From Longispora fulva (GTDB lineage Bacteria > Actinomycetota > Actinomycetes > Mycobacteriales > Micromonosporaceae), in NCBI RefSeq assembly GCF_015751905.1, contig NZ_JADOUF010000001.1:2604001-2668000 (forward strand): a stretch of 64,000 nt of DNA, written 5' to 3'. Positions 25,751 through 32,931 of the stretch are shown here, piece by piece. Under the pieces are notes generated by a model. That model was given only the letters and a program-made list of their open reading frames with translations. It did not search any database and was not told where the DNA came from. The position numbers and the translations under genes are program-made. The stretch's first letter is position 1. The number at the start of each line of letters is the position of its first letter.

Positions 25751-26445
25751 CGGGTCTGCTCCAGGGCGCTCTCGCGGGCGATGCGGCCGTCGGCGACCTC
25801 GACGAGGCGGCTGGCGCAGCGGGTGGCCAGGTGCGGGTCGTGGGTGACGATGAGGAGGGTCTGGCCGATCTGGTTCAGGTCGATCAACAGGTCCATCACC
25901 TGCTCGCCGGAGCGGCTGTCAAGGGCGCCGGTCGGCTCGTCGGCCAGCAGCAACGCCGGCCGGTTCATCAACGCGCGCGCCACCGCGACCCGCTGGCGTT
26001 CCCCACCGCTGAGCGTCGCGGGGTAGTTGTCGCGCCGGTCGGCGACACCGAGCTCGTCGAGGAGTTCCAGCGCGCGGCGGCGGGCCTGGCGGGCCGGGGT
26101 GCCGGTCAGCTGCGCGGCCAGGGCCACGTTGTCGAGCGCCGGGAGGTCATCGATCAGGTTGAAGAACTGGAAGATCATGCCGATGTGCCGGCGGCGGAAC
26201 ACGGCCAGCCCGGTCTCGGTCAACCCGCACAGATCCTGGCCATTGACCTCCACGAGCCCGGACGTCGGCCGGTCGAGGCCGGCGACCATGTTCAGCAGGG
26301 TCGACTTGCCGCACCCCGACGGCCCCATCACCGCGACCGCTTCACCCGCCCGGATCTGCAGGGACAGCCCGTCGAGGGCTTTGGAGTCGCCGTATTCCTT
26401 GTGTACGCCGTCCAGCCGGACGACGACCGGGTGCTCAGAAGTCAT
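25747..26445 (-). CDS. ABC transporter ATP-binding protein (LolD/MacB type)
   Basis: 232 residues with Walker A VMGPSGCGKSTLLN, Q-loop FQFFNLIDDLPALDNV, signature LSGGERQRVAVARAL, Walker B LLLADEPTGALD and H-loop IVTHD. It powers the FtsX-type permease encoded directly downstream, which it overlaps. Upstream, a CATCCC-A-GGGATG palindrome and half sites lie in the promoter region. A TetR gene and a two-component system are next door, a common set-up for inducible drug or peptide exporters. Confidence 0.95.
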   Translation of the reverse strand: MTSEHPVVVRLDGVHKEYGDSKALDGLSLQIRAGEAVAVMGPSGCGKSTLLNMVAGLDRPTSGLVEVNGQDLCGLTETGLAVFRRRHIGMIFQFFNLIDDLPALDNVALAAQLTGTPARQARRRALELLDELGVADRRDNYPATLSGGERQRVAVARALMNRPALLLADEPTGALDSRSGEQVMDLLIDLNQIGQTLLIVTHDPHLATRCASRLVEVADGRIARESALEQTR

Positions 26446-26484
26446 GATCGAAATCTAGGATCGCAAGGCCGCACACGCGTCCCT

Positions 26485-26541
26485 CCCGGGATGTAACTCC
26501 TCGGGCCCGTCATCCCAGGGATGTACGGGCGGTCATCCCGC
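26485..26541. promoter_or_regulatory. CATCCC-N-GGGATG operator cluster upstream of the ABC exporter
   Basis: 26511-26523 is a perfect 6+1+6 palindrome CATCCCAGGGATG flanked by GT and TA (GTCATCCC..GGGATGTA). A GGGATGTA half site lies at 26488-26495 and a GTCATCCC half site at 26531-26539. All are within 100 bases upstream of the ATPase start, the last one inside the end of the TetR gene. The spacing fits binding by a NarL/LuxR-type response regulator such as the one at 28523, or by another dimer. Confidence 0.55.
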
Positions 26542-27120
26542 GGTCGGCTCCGTGAACAGCGCGGGCCCCAGGGCCGCGAGGACCTCGGTCATGTAGTGCT
26601 CATCGACGGGTCGGGTGCGCAGGAGCCAGGTGTGGTAGATGGGACCGTAGAGCAGTTCGATCGCCAGTTCCGGGTCAAGGCCCGCGCGCAGCTGGCCCAG
26701 CTCGCGGGCCCGCTCGAGCCGGGCCACGCCCTCATCGATGGAGACCCGCAGGATCCGCCGGACGCCCTCGGCCGCGGCCTCCTCGGTCTGCGCGGCGGCG
26801 ATCAGGCCGCGCCAGATCGCGCCGAACTCGGTGTGAAACAGGCGCATCACGTTGCCGGTCTGGGTGGCCATGTCGGCGCGGATGTCGCCGGTGTCGGGGA
26901 AGCCGGCGGAGGCGTCGCGGTGGATCCGCACGCCCTCGATCAGCACCTCCGCCTTGGAGCCCCACCAGCGGTAGATCGTCTGCTTGCCGACTCCGGCCCG
27001 GGCGGCGATGGCCTCGATGGTGGTGGCGGCGAAGCCGCGCTCGGCGCACAGTTCGAACGCCGCGGCGATGATGGCCTCGCGAGACTTCTCGTTGCGGCGG
27101 GCATGGGCGGGCGGGGTCAT
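26533..27120 (-). CDS. TetR-family transcriptional repressor
   Basis: 195 residues from ATG 27120. The N-terminal HTH is classic: NEKSREAIIAAAFELCAERGFAATTIEAIAARAGVGKQTIYRWW. The C-terminal ligand domain (60-190) ends in ELLYGPIYHTWLLRTRPVDEHYMTEVL. It lies between the ABC exporter and the two-component block. The GAGACG-GTC-CGTCTC palindrome upstream (27200-27214), and the CGTCTCGTCTTG half site at 27151, make autoregulation and control of the divergent operon likely. Confidence 0.92.
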   Translation of the reverse strand: MTPPAHARRNEKSREAIIAAAFELCAERGFAATTIEAIAARAGVGKQTIYRWWGSKAEVLIEGVRIHRDASAGFPDTGDIRADMATQTGNVMRLFHTEFGAIWRGLIAAAQTEEAAAEGVRRILRVSIDEGVARLERARELGQLRAGLDPELAIELLYGPIYHTWLLRTRPVDEHYMTEVLAALGPALFTEPTAG

Positions 27121-27150
27121 GCCAGTCAGCATAGCAATCTGGGAACGGCA

Positions 27151-27214
27151 CGTCTCGTCTTGCCACGGCGGGCGGGGTGGGGTAGCGTCCAGGCGGCGCG
27201 AGACGGTCCGTCTC
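27151..27214. promoter_or_regulatory. TetR operator in divergent intergenic region
   Basis: Perfect palindrome GAGACGGTCCGTCTC at 27200-27214, and a repeated half site CGTCTCGTCTTG (27151-27162, with CGTCTCGTCTTA at 27209-27220). Placed between the TetR start (27120) and the + strand gene at 27236, the site can block both promoters. Confidence 0.65.
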
Positions 27215-27235
27215 GTCTTAGGGTGTGGAGGTCTC

Positions 27236-27688
27236 ATGAACACAGGACTGGTGGTGAGGGCACGAGAGCCCGACGCGCGGGGCGTCGTGGGCGCGGTAGT
27301 CGTCGACTACCGCATCTACGCCGCCCTCGTCGCCGCGATCCGGCTCGTCGACACCGGCGACAGGCCACCCGCGCCGCCGAACGCCCACCCGCCGGGGCAA
27401 CGGCGCACCCCCGGTCGTCCCGAGTCAGATGGGACCTCCGCCGTGCATCGCGACCCGGCGGCGCTCACGCCCCGCGAGCTCGAGGTCCTCACACTCCTCG
27501 GCCGCGGGCTGTCCAACGCCGAACTCGCCCAAGAACTCACGCTCAGCGGGCACACCGTCAAATCCCACGTCGCCCGGATCTTCGCGAAGCTGTACCTGCG
27601 CGACCGCGCCCAGGCCGTCATCCTCGCCTACGAGACCGGCCTGGTCTCACCCGGCGACCAGGGACACGTACTTGGCCCTACGGGATGA
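27236..27688 (+). CDS. Truncated response regulator: LuxR HTH with lost receiver domain
   Basis: 150 residues from ATG 27236 (GTGGAGG upstream). The C-terminal 75 residues (LTPRELEVLTLLGRGLSNAELAQELTLSGHTVKSHVARIFAKLYL) are a NarL-type HTH nearly identical to the response regulator at 28523. The N-terminus has only remnants of a receiver (YAALVAAIRLVDTGD matching AHLAAAIRLVNTGD), with no phospho-acceptor Asp. It could still bind DNA constitutively or titrate the operators. Its position before the kinase suggests a duplicated regulator that lost its receiver by deletion. Confidence 0.78.
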   Translation: MNTGLVVRAREPDARGVVGAVVVDYRIYAALVAAIRLVDTGDRPPAPPNAHPPGQRRTPGRPESDGTSAVHRDPAALTPRELEVLTLLGRGLSNAELAQELTLSGHTVKSHVARIFAKLYLRDRAQAVILAYETGLVSPGDQGHVLGPTG

Positions 27689-27722
27689 CGCGGATCTTCG
27701 GCGGAGATGGGAGGCTGACGCG

Positions 27723-28526
27723 GTGTGGACCATCGAAGCGGGCATCGCCGTGCTGGCGTGCGCCGTCGCGGCCTGGCTGGGCGTGGCGCTGATCCGGGCC
27801 CGCCGGCTCTACCGCGACGCCATCCGGGAACGCGGCTGGCTCCTGCAACGCGAACGTGACAGCGCCGCGCGGACCGCCGTCGACGCCGAACGGGCAAGGA
27901 TCGCCGCGGAACTGCACGACATCGTCAGCCACAACGTGAGCCTGATGGTGGTCCAGGCCGCAGCGGCCCGCGAAGTGATGACCACCCTGCCCCAGGAGGC
28001 CAGCGCCGCGATGGGCGCCGTCGAGACCGCAGGACGCGACACGATGACCGAGCTGCGGCACCTCCTGGGCCTCCTCGCCCCGGACGCCAACGGCGACGAC
28101 GAACCCGCCCGCACCGAACCCCAGCCGAGCCTGGCCAGGCTCAGCTCACTGATCGACCGGATCGCCTTCGCCGGCCTGCCCGTCGAAGTGCGGATCGCAG
28201 GCGTCGCGCGCCCGCTACCGCCCGGCATCGACGTCACCGCCTACCGGATCATCCAGGAGGCCCTGACCAACGCCCTCAAGCACGGCGACGGAGGACAAGC
28301 CCAAGTGACAGTGAGCTACACCGAACGCCACCTACGGGTCGAGGTACTCAACAGCGGACCGAGCGTGCTGACCGGTAGCCGATCCGCAGCGAAACCCGAC
28401 GGTGCCGGCCGCGGGCTGCTCGGCCTGCGCGAACGCGTCGCGGTGTACGGCGGCGACTTCGACGCCCGCCGCCGGCTCGGCGGCGGCTACCGCGTCCGCG
28501 CCCGCATCCCCCTGGACCGGCCGTGA
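27723..28526 (+). CDS. Sensor histidine kinase (HisKA_3/NarL-partner type)
   Basis: 267 residues from GTG 27723 (GGGAGG 8 bases upstream). One N-terminal membrane helix (about 4-24) is followed by a dimerisation domain ERARIAAELHDIVSHNVSLMVVQA with phospho-acceptor His65, and by an ATPase domain (AYRIIQEALTNALKHG, then GRGLLGLRERVAVYGG, then GGGYRVRARIPL). It has only a short extracellular segment, so it probably senses within the membrane (intramembrane-sensing type). Such kinases often sit with ABC exporters responding to wall-active peptides. The stop overlaps the response regulator start (GTGA). Confidence 0.92.
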   Translation: MWTIEAGIAVLACAVAAWLGVALIRARRLYRDAIRERGWLLQRERDSAARTAVDAERARIAAELHDIVSHNVSLMVVQAAAAREVMTTLPQEASAAMGAVETAGRDTMTELRHLLGLLAPDANGDDEPARTEPQPSLARLSSLIDRIAFAGLPVEVRIAGVARPLPPGIDVTAYRIIQEALTNALKHGDGGQAQVTVSYTERHLRVEVLNSGPSVLTGSRSAAKPDGAGRGLLGLRERVAVYGGDFDARRRLGGGYRVRARIPLDRP

Positions 28527-29203
28527 CCAGCCCCGGGCCACGGGTCATGATCGCCGACGACCAAGAGCTCGTCCGAACCGGATTCCGACTCATCCTCACC
28601 GCGCGCGGCATCGACGTGGTCGGCGAGGCCACCGACGGCGTCGAGGCCGTCGCCCTCGCCCGCCGGTTGCGGCCCGACGTGGTCTTGATGGACATCCGGA
28701 TGCCGAACATGGACGGCCTGCAGGCCGCCAGCCGCATCCTCACCCACCTGCCGGACTGCCGGATCATCATGCTGACCACATTCGACCTCGACAAGTACGT
28801 CTACGCCGCCCTCGCCGCCGGCGCCAGCGGCTTCCTCCTCAAGGACGTCACCCCCGCACACCTCGCCGCCGCCATCCGACTCGTCAACACCGGCGACGCG
28901 CTCCTGGCACCGTCCATCACCCGCCGACTGGTCGAACGCTTCGCCACCGCCACCCCTGAACCCGGCGCGGCCCCCGCCGTGCACCGCGACCTGGCCGCAC
29001 TCACGCCCCGCGAACGCGAAGTCCTCACCCTCATGGGCCACGGGCGCTCCAACACCGAACTCGCCCAGGACCTGACGCTGAGCGAAGCCACCGTGAAAAC
29101 CCACGTGGCCCGCATCTTCGCCAAGCTGAGTCTCCGCGACCGCGCCCAGGCCGTCGTCGTCGCCTACGAGACCGGACTCGTCTCGCCGGGCGACTCCGGC
29201 TAG
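28523..29203 (+). CDS. NarL/LuxR-family response regulator
   Basis: 226 residues. Receiver domain (1-120) with acidic pair IADDQ, phospho-acceptor Asp57 in VVLMDIRMPNMDG, conserved Thr (MLTTF) and Lys (FLLKDV). The LuxR HTH (155-220, LTPREREVLTLMGHGRSNTELAQDLTLSEATVKTHVARIF) is intact. It is coupled to the kinase by a 4-base overlap and is its partner. The CATCCC palindromes near 26511 are candidate targets. It duplicates the HTH at 27236. Confidence 0.94.
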   Translation: MTSPGPRVMIADDQELVRTGFRLILTARGIDVVGEATDGVEAVALARRLRPDVVLMDIRMPNMDGLQAASRILTHLPDCRIIMLTTFDLDKYVYAALAAGASGFLLKDVTPAHLAAAIRLVNTGDALLAPSITRRLVERFATATPEPGAAPAVHRDLAALTPREREVLTLMGHGRSNTELAQDLTLSEATVKTHVARIFAKLSLRDRAQAVVVAYETGLVSPGDSG

Positions 29204-29283
29204 CGCATGGAAGTCGGATCCTGCGCAAGGCAGGCCCGCGCAGCACTACCGCTTTCAAGATCATCTTTGCTACGGTGACCGTC

Positions 29284-29709
29284 GTGAAAAAGATCTTCCA
29301 CGCGGCCCACATCTACATGATCCTCGGCGTGATCAGCGGCCTGTACTACCGCGAGATCACCAAGATGAACGACTTCACCGGCGACACCCAACTCGGCGTC
29401 GTACACACCCATCTCCTCGCACTCGGCATGCTGTTCTTCCTCATCGTGCTGGCACTCGAGAAGGTGTTCACGCTATCGGCCAGCAAACTGTTCACCTGGT
29501 TCTTCTGGGTCTACAACGCCGGCCTCGCACTGACCGTCACCATGATGACCATCCACGGCACCCAGACCGTCCTCGGCGCCACCACCAACACGGCGATCTC
29601 CCTCATCGCCGGGCTCGGGCACATCGTGCTCACCGTCGGCCTGATCCTGTTCTTCACCACCCTCGGCAAACAAATCCCCGCCAAGAACAGCACCGGCGCA
29701 CAGTCATGA
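29284..29709 (+). CDS. DUF2871-family four-helix membrane protein
   Basis: 141 residues from GTG 29284 (MKKIFHAAHIYMILGVISGLYYREITK); GTG 29275 is an alternative. Four predicted helices (about 8-28, 43-62, 78-98, 108-130) include HTHLLALGMLFFLIVLALEK and WFFWVYNAGLALTVTMM, with conserved His residues typical of DUF2871 proteins, which are small putative membrane-bound haem- or copper-like proteins of unknown role. A TACGGT element just upstream of 29275 may be a -10 box for a leaderless message. The gene overlaps the next by ATGA. Confidence 0.85.
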   Translation: MKKIFHAAHIYMILGVISGLYYREITKMNDFTGDTQLGVVHTHLLALGMLFFLIVLALEKVFTLSASKLFTWFFWVYNAGLALTVTMMTIHGTQTVLGATTNTAISLIAGLGHIVLTVGLILFFTTLGKQIPAKNSTGAQS

Positions 29710-30647
29710 CGATGCGCGCCATCGGCCAGGACTCACACGGCGGACCCGAGGTCCTCAAGGTGATCGAGGTGCCACGACCGGAACCCGGACCCGCCGAGGT
29801 GCTCATCCGGGTCCACGCGGCCGGGGTCAACCCGACCGACGCGTGGCACCGGTCCAGCGCCGGACTCGCCGGCGGCGACACGCCCATCAGACTCGGCTGG
29901 GACGTGTCCGGCGTGATCGAAGCGACCGGGCTCGGCGTGACCACCCTCAAACCCGGCGACGAGGTCTTCGGCCTGCCCCGTCACCCCCGACCCGCAGGCA
30001 CGTACGCGCAATACGTGACCTCCCCCGCACGGCACCTCGTCGCCAAGCCAACCGGCCTGACCCACGTCGAGGCCGCCGCACTGCCACTGGCCGGCCTCAC
30101 CGCATGGCAGGCACTGGTCGACACCGCAAACATCCAACCAGGCCAACGGGTACTCATCCACGCCGCAGCCGGCGGCGTCGGACACCTCGCCGTCCAAATC
30201 GCCAAGGCACGCGGCGCACACGTGATCGGCACCGCCCGCTCCGCCAAACACGACTTCGTACGCGGCCTGGGCGCCGACGAGGTCATCGACTACACCACAG
30301 CCGACTTCACCGACGTCGTCCACGGCGTCGACGTAGTCATCGACCCGATCGGCGGCGAGTACGGACCACGCTCCCTGACAACCCTGCGTCCCGGCGGCAT
30401 CCTCATCGCCCTCGCCTCACCCGACGAGACCTACCTGGTCGACAGGGCCCGCCAGCTCGGCGTGCGCGCCGCCTTCATGATCGTCGAGGCCGACCAGGCG
30501 GGGATGCGCGAACTCGCCGCGCTCGTCGACGCCGGCCGGCTGCGGCCCGAGATCGCGACGACCCTCCCCCTCGAGCAGGCCGCCAGGGCCCACGAGCTCA
30601 GCCAGAACGGCCGCACCACTGGAAAGATCGTCCTCACTGTGGGCTGA
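29706..30647 (+). CDS. NADP-dependent zinc-type alcohol dehydrogenase/quinone oxidoreductase
   Basis: 313 residues. The MDR fold is clear: GroES-like N-terminus (ILxVxVPRPEPGPAEVLIRV, GVNPTDAWHR), then the Rossmann motif LIHAAAGGVGHLAVQIAKARGA. Zinc-binding residues of the alcohol dehydrogenases are missing, so it belongs to the zinc-independent quinone/enone oxidoreductase group. It reduces quinones or alpha,beta-unsaturated carbonyls using NADPH. It is coupled to the DUF2871 gene and so ends this operon. Confidence 0.92.
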   Translation: MTMRAIGQDSHGGPEVLKVIEVPRPEPGPAEVLIRVHAAGVNPTDAWHRSSAGLAGGDTPIRLGWDVSGVIEATGLGVTTLKPGDEVFGLPRHPRPAGTYAQYVTSPARHLVAKPTGLTHVEAAALPLAGLTAWQALVDTANIQPGQRVLIHAAAGGVGHLAVQIAKARGAHVIGTARSAKHDFVRGLGADEVIDYTTADFTDVVHGVDVVIDPIGGEYGPRSLTTLRPGGILIALASPDETYLVDRARQLGVRAAFMIVEADQAGMRELAALVDAGRLRPEIATTLPLEQAARAHELSQNGRTTGKIVLTVG

Positions 30648-30875
30648 GAGGGCGGTCCGTGATGCTATGTCCTTTTAGGGTTTGGCTCTGGGATTGAAGT
30701 CCTGCTCGGAGGGCTTTGCGGCCGGCGGCGCTGGGGCGAGTGTGAACAGGCCCGGCCCGGTCTCGACGTTCATCGACCCCACCACGGCAGTCACGGAAGG
30801 TGAGCCGACCGGCACGACAAGTCCATTCCGCTCGCTGGTCTGAAACTGTCGGACCATTGGGGCAGTATCTCCGGC

Positions 30876-31319
30876 ATGGGATTTCAACTCGCCATCGATT
30901 GCGCCGATCCGGACCGGCTGGTCAGTTTCTGGGCGGCCACGCTGGGCTATCGGGCGCAGGATCCGCCCGAGGGGCATGTCACCTGGCGGGATTTCTACGT
31001 GAGTGTGGGGGTGCCCGCCGAGGAGCTTGGTGATGGTGACTGCGCCGACCGGATCGTCGATCCGGCCGGTGCCGGGCCGGCCATCTGGTTCCAGATCGTG
31101 CCGGAGCGCAAGACGCTCAAGAACCGCCTGCATCTTGACGTGTTGGTGGGTGGTGGCCGGTCGGTTCCGGTGGCGGTGCGCCGCCAGCGGGTCGATGCCG
31201 AGGTGGAGCGGCTGGTGCGGCTCGGCGCCACGGTGCTGTCCAAGCATGACGGCGACACGGATGGCCAGTATGGCGTGACGTTGGCCGATCCGGAGGGCAA
31301 CGAGTTCTGCGTCGCGTGA
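30876..31319 (+). CDS. VOC-family (glyoxalase/bleomycin-resistance-like) protein
   Basis: 147 residues. Two beta-alpha-beta-beta-beta repeats are visible: MGFQLAIDCADPDRLVSFWAATLGY..., and NRLHLDVLVGGG....DAEVERLVRLGATVLSKHDG, ending YGVTLADPEGNEFCVA. The His in HLDV and Glu in EGNEF are usual metal ligands. It may bind or modify a small molecule or act in resistance. Standalone gene, flanked by remnants of transposon-associated sequences. Confidence 0.88.
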   Translation: MGFQLAIDCADPDRLVSFWAATLGYRAQDPPEGHVTWRDFYVSVGVPAEELGDGDCADRIVDPAGAGPAIWFQIVPERKTLKNRLHLDVLVGGGRSVPVAVRRQRVDAEVERLVRLGATVLSKHDGDTDGQYGVTLADPEGNEFCVA

Positions 31320-31404
31320 CGCGAAGCCGGCGGCCTCGGGGGCGGTTCGTGAGGTTGATGTCCACTTCGGATGTCGGGCCGACGCAGGAGTCCTGTTTGT
31401 CGGA

Positions 31405-31560
31405 CTATGCGGATGTCGTCGCAGTGATCGTGAACAGGCCAGGCTCGGTCTCGACGAGGATCTGGCGGGCGACGAGGCGTTTGAGCTTGGCGCGCATGCC
31501 GCCGACGGTGGTGGCGAAGGCGGCGAGGATCTGCTGGTAGGGGGTGCTGGCGATGGTCGC
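31405..31560 (-). pseudogene. C-terminal remnant of a small winged-helix protein
   Basis: The minus-strand frame reads ASTPYQQILAAFATTVGGM then RAKLKRLVARQILVETEP and GLFTITATTSA-stop. A similar terminal stretch (NVETGPGLFTLAPAPP) appears on the minus strand near 30735-30776, before the VOC gene. These tails, MRAKLKRLV..ILTETEPGLFT, come from small DNA-binding proteins often found beside actinobacterial transposases (family memory, not searched). Both are decayed. Confidence 0.45.
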
Positions 31561-31689
31561 GTCGGCGGGTGCTCAAAAACCGCCCTCTGAGTCCACGCTC
31601 GGCCAGGACTGGCCCATGAGGACGTCGTGGCCGTAGCGCGTTCAAAGTTCTCGCGACACCACGGTTGCGCGGTGGACCCGCTTCACGAC

Positions 31690-31990
31690 AGGGGCCACGG
31701 GGGGCGATGGCCTCCAGCCGGTTCCACGCGTTGATCACGGTGACAGACCAGATCAGCTCGGCGAGTTCGACCTCGCCGAGCTGGGCGGCCGCGCGGGCGA
31801 AAACCTCGTCGGACACGGGATGTCGGCGAGCCAGACCATCGCCTCGGTCAGTTCGAGGGCGGCGCGCTCGCGGTCGGTGAATAACGGGGTGTCCCGCCAC
31901 ACCGGCAACACGGACAGCCGCTGCTGCTCCTCGCCGCCCTTGAGCGCATCCGTGTTGTGCGTGTCGGTGAGCACCTGGCTGCGCAGTATC
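31690..31990 (-). pseudogene. Carboxymuconolactone decarboxylase/AhpD-like pseudogene
   Basis: Two minus-strand frames carry one protein: DTHNTDALKGGEEQQRLSVL then PVWRDTPLFTDRERAALELTEAM in the first, and VSDEVFARAAAQLGEVELAE then LIWSVTVINAWNRLEAIAP in another. The joint falls near 31815-31835. The CxxC peroxidase motif that should precede DTH is absent or in a broken frame, and the N-terminus is cut by an ISL3 remnant at about 32010. The intact family reduces hydroperoxides. Confidence 0.75.
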
Positions 31991-32014
31991 TCCACCCGGC
32001 CAAGCCTGTCATCA

Positions 32015-32400
32015 CCGCCCCAGCCCCGCCGTCGGTCAGGCGCGTCACCGGCTGGATCTGCCGCCACCCCAACCACCTAGGCGTGCGCGACACCCTGCGA
32101 CTGAGGGCGATCCTGGCTCGCTGCCCGGAACTGGACGCCGCGTTCGAGCACGTCCGGTCCTTCGCCCGGATACCGACCGCACCGGCAACCAGAACCTGAC
32201 CGATTGGATCGCCGCCGCCAGCACCTCCGGCCTGCCCGGCATCAGCGGCTTCGCCCTGAACCTGACCGCCGACCTGGACGCCGTCACCGCCGGGCTGAGT
32301 CTGCACTGGAACTCCGGCCCGGTCGAGGGCAACGTCAACCGCATCAAAATGCTCAAACGACAAATGTACGGCCGAACCGGATTCGCATTGCTCCGCAAGT
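32015..32400 (+). pseudogene. ISL3-family transposase C-terminal remnant
   Basis: One frame reads PSVRRVTGWICRHPNHLGVRDTLRLRAILARCPELDAAF then, after a frame change at about 32165, LTDWIAAASTSGLPGISGFA then LSLHWNSGPVEGNVNRIKMLKRQMYGRTGFALLRK. This is the ISL3 transposase end with the final Glu (VEG). It loses homology at about 32400. It is in the opposite orientation and diverged from the copy at 23129-23370. It lies against the AhpD pseudogene, showing a layered insertion history. Confidence 0.8.
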
Positions 32401-32424
32401 GTCCTTCTCACCTGAGGGCGACAC

Positions 32425-32865
32425 TCACAGAACGGGCGAGGATTTCGCATCCCATGTGAGCTCGCCGCGAAGGAGCCGGATCCAGGCGTCGGCCACCGGC
32501 ATGAACACGTCGACCTCGACATCCCCGGAATACACGGCATGCCTGTCGAAGGGCAACGCGTTCAGGTCAGCCCCGGTGATCACAGGGCCGAAGGCCAGTA
32601 GCCGACTGCGAGCGTCCTCCGACAACGCCAACAGCGTCTCCACCCGATCCGAGTCGGCCCCGACAAACCGGTCCAAATTAGCAGTGACCATACCCGTGAA
32701 CGCCTCGGTCGCATGCAGACGCCACTCATCGCGCGCCTCCAGCAACCAGCCCGGCCGGTCCGAACCAGAATCGATCTCTTCACACAACACAAAGAGCCAC
32801 AACGCGATCTTGGAGTCACGGGTCCAGAATCCATGCTCCGCGTACCAGGTAAATGACGAACCCAT
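32425..32865 (-). CDS. Unknown 146-aa protein
   Basis: Start taken as ATG 32865 (MGSSFTWYAEHGFWTRDSKIALWLFVLCEEID). Upstream codons in frame look non-coding. The sequence resembles small conserved actinomycete proteins of unknown function: aromatic N-terminus, then acidic helix LLEARDEWRLHATEAFTG, LLALSEDARSRLLAFG and VEVDVFMPVADAWIRLLRGEL. No known domain, signal or membrane segment. The IS1182 insertion begins 73 bases upstream and may separate it from its promoter. Confidence 0.72.
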   Translation of the reverse strand: MGSSFTWYAEHGFWTRDSKIALWLFVLCEEIDSGSDRPGWLLEARDEWRLHATEAFTGMVTANLDRFVGADSDRVETLLALSEDARSRLLAFGPVITGADLNALPFDRHAVYSGDVEVDVFMPVADAWIRLLRGELTWDAKSSPVL

Positions 32866-32931
32866 GGCGCCATTACACCTGATCACCTCACAAACGCCGC
32901 CCTCACCCCACCACGACCTCCCGGCCAATCA

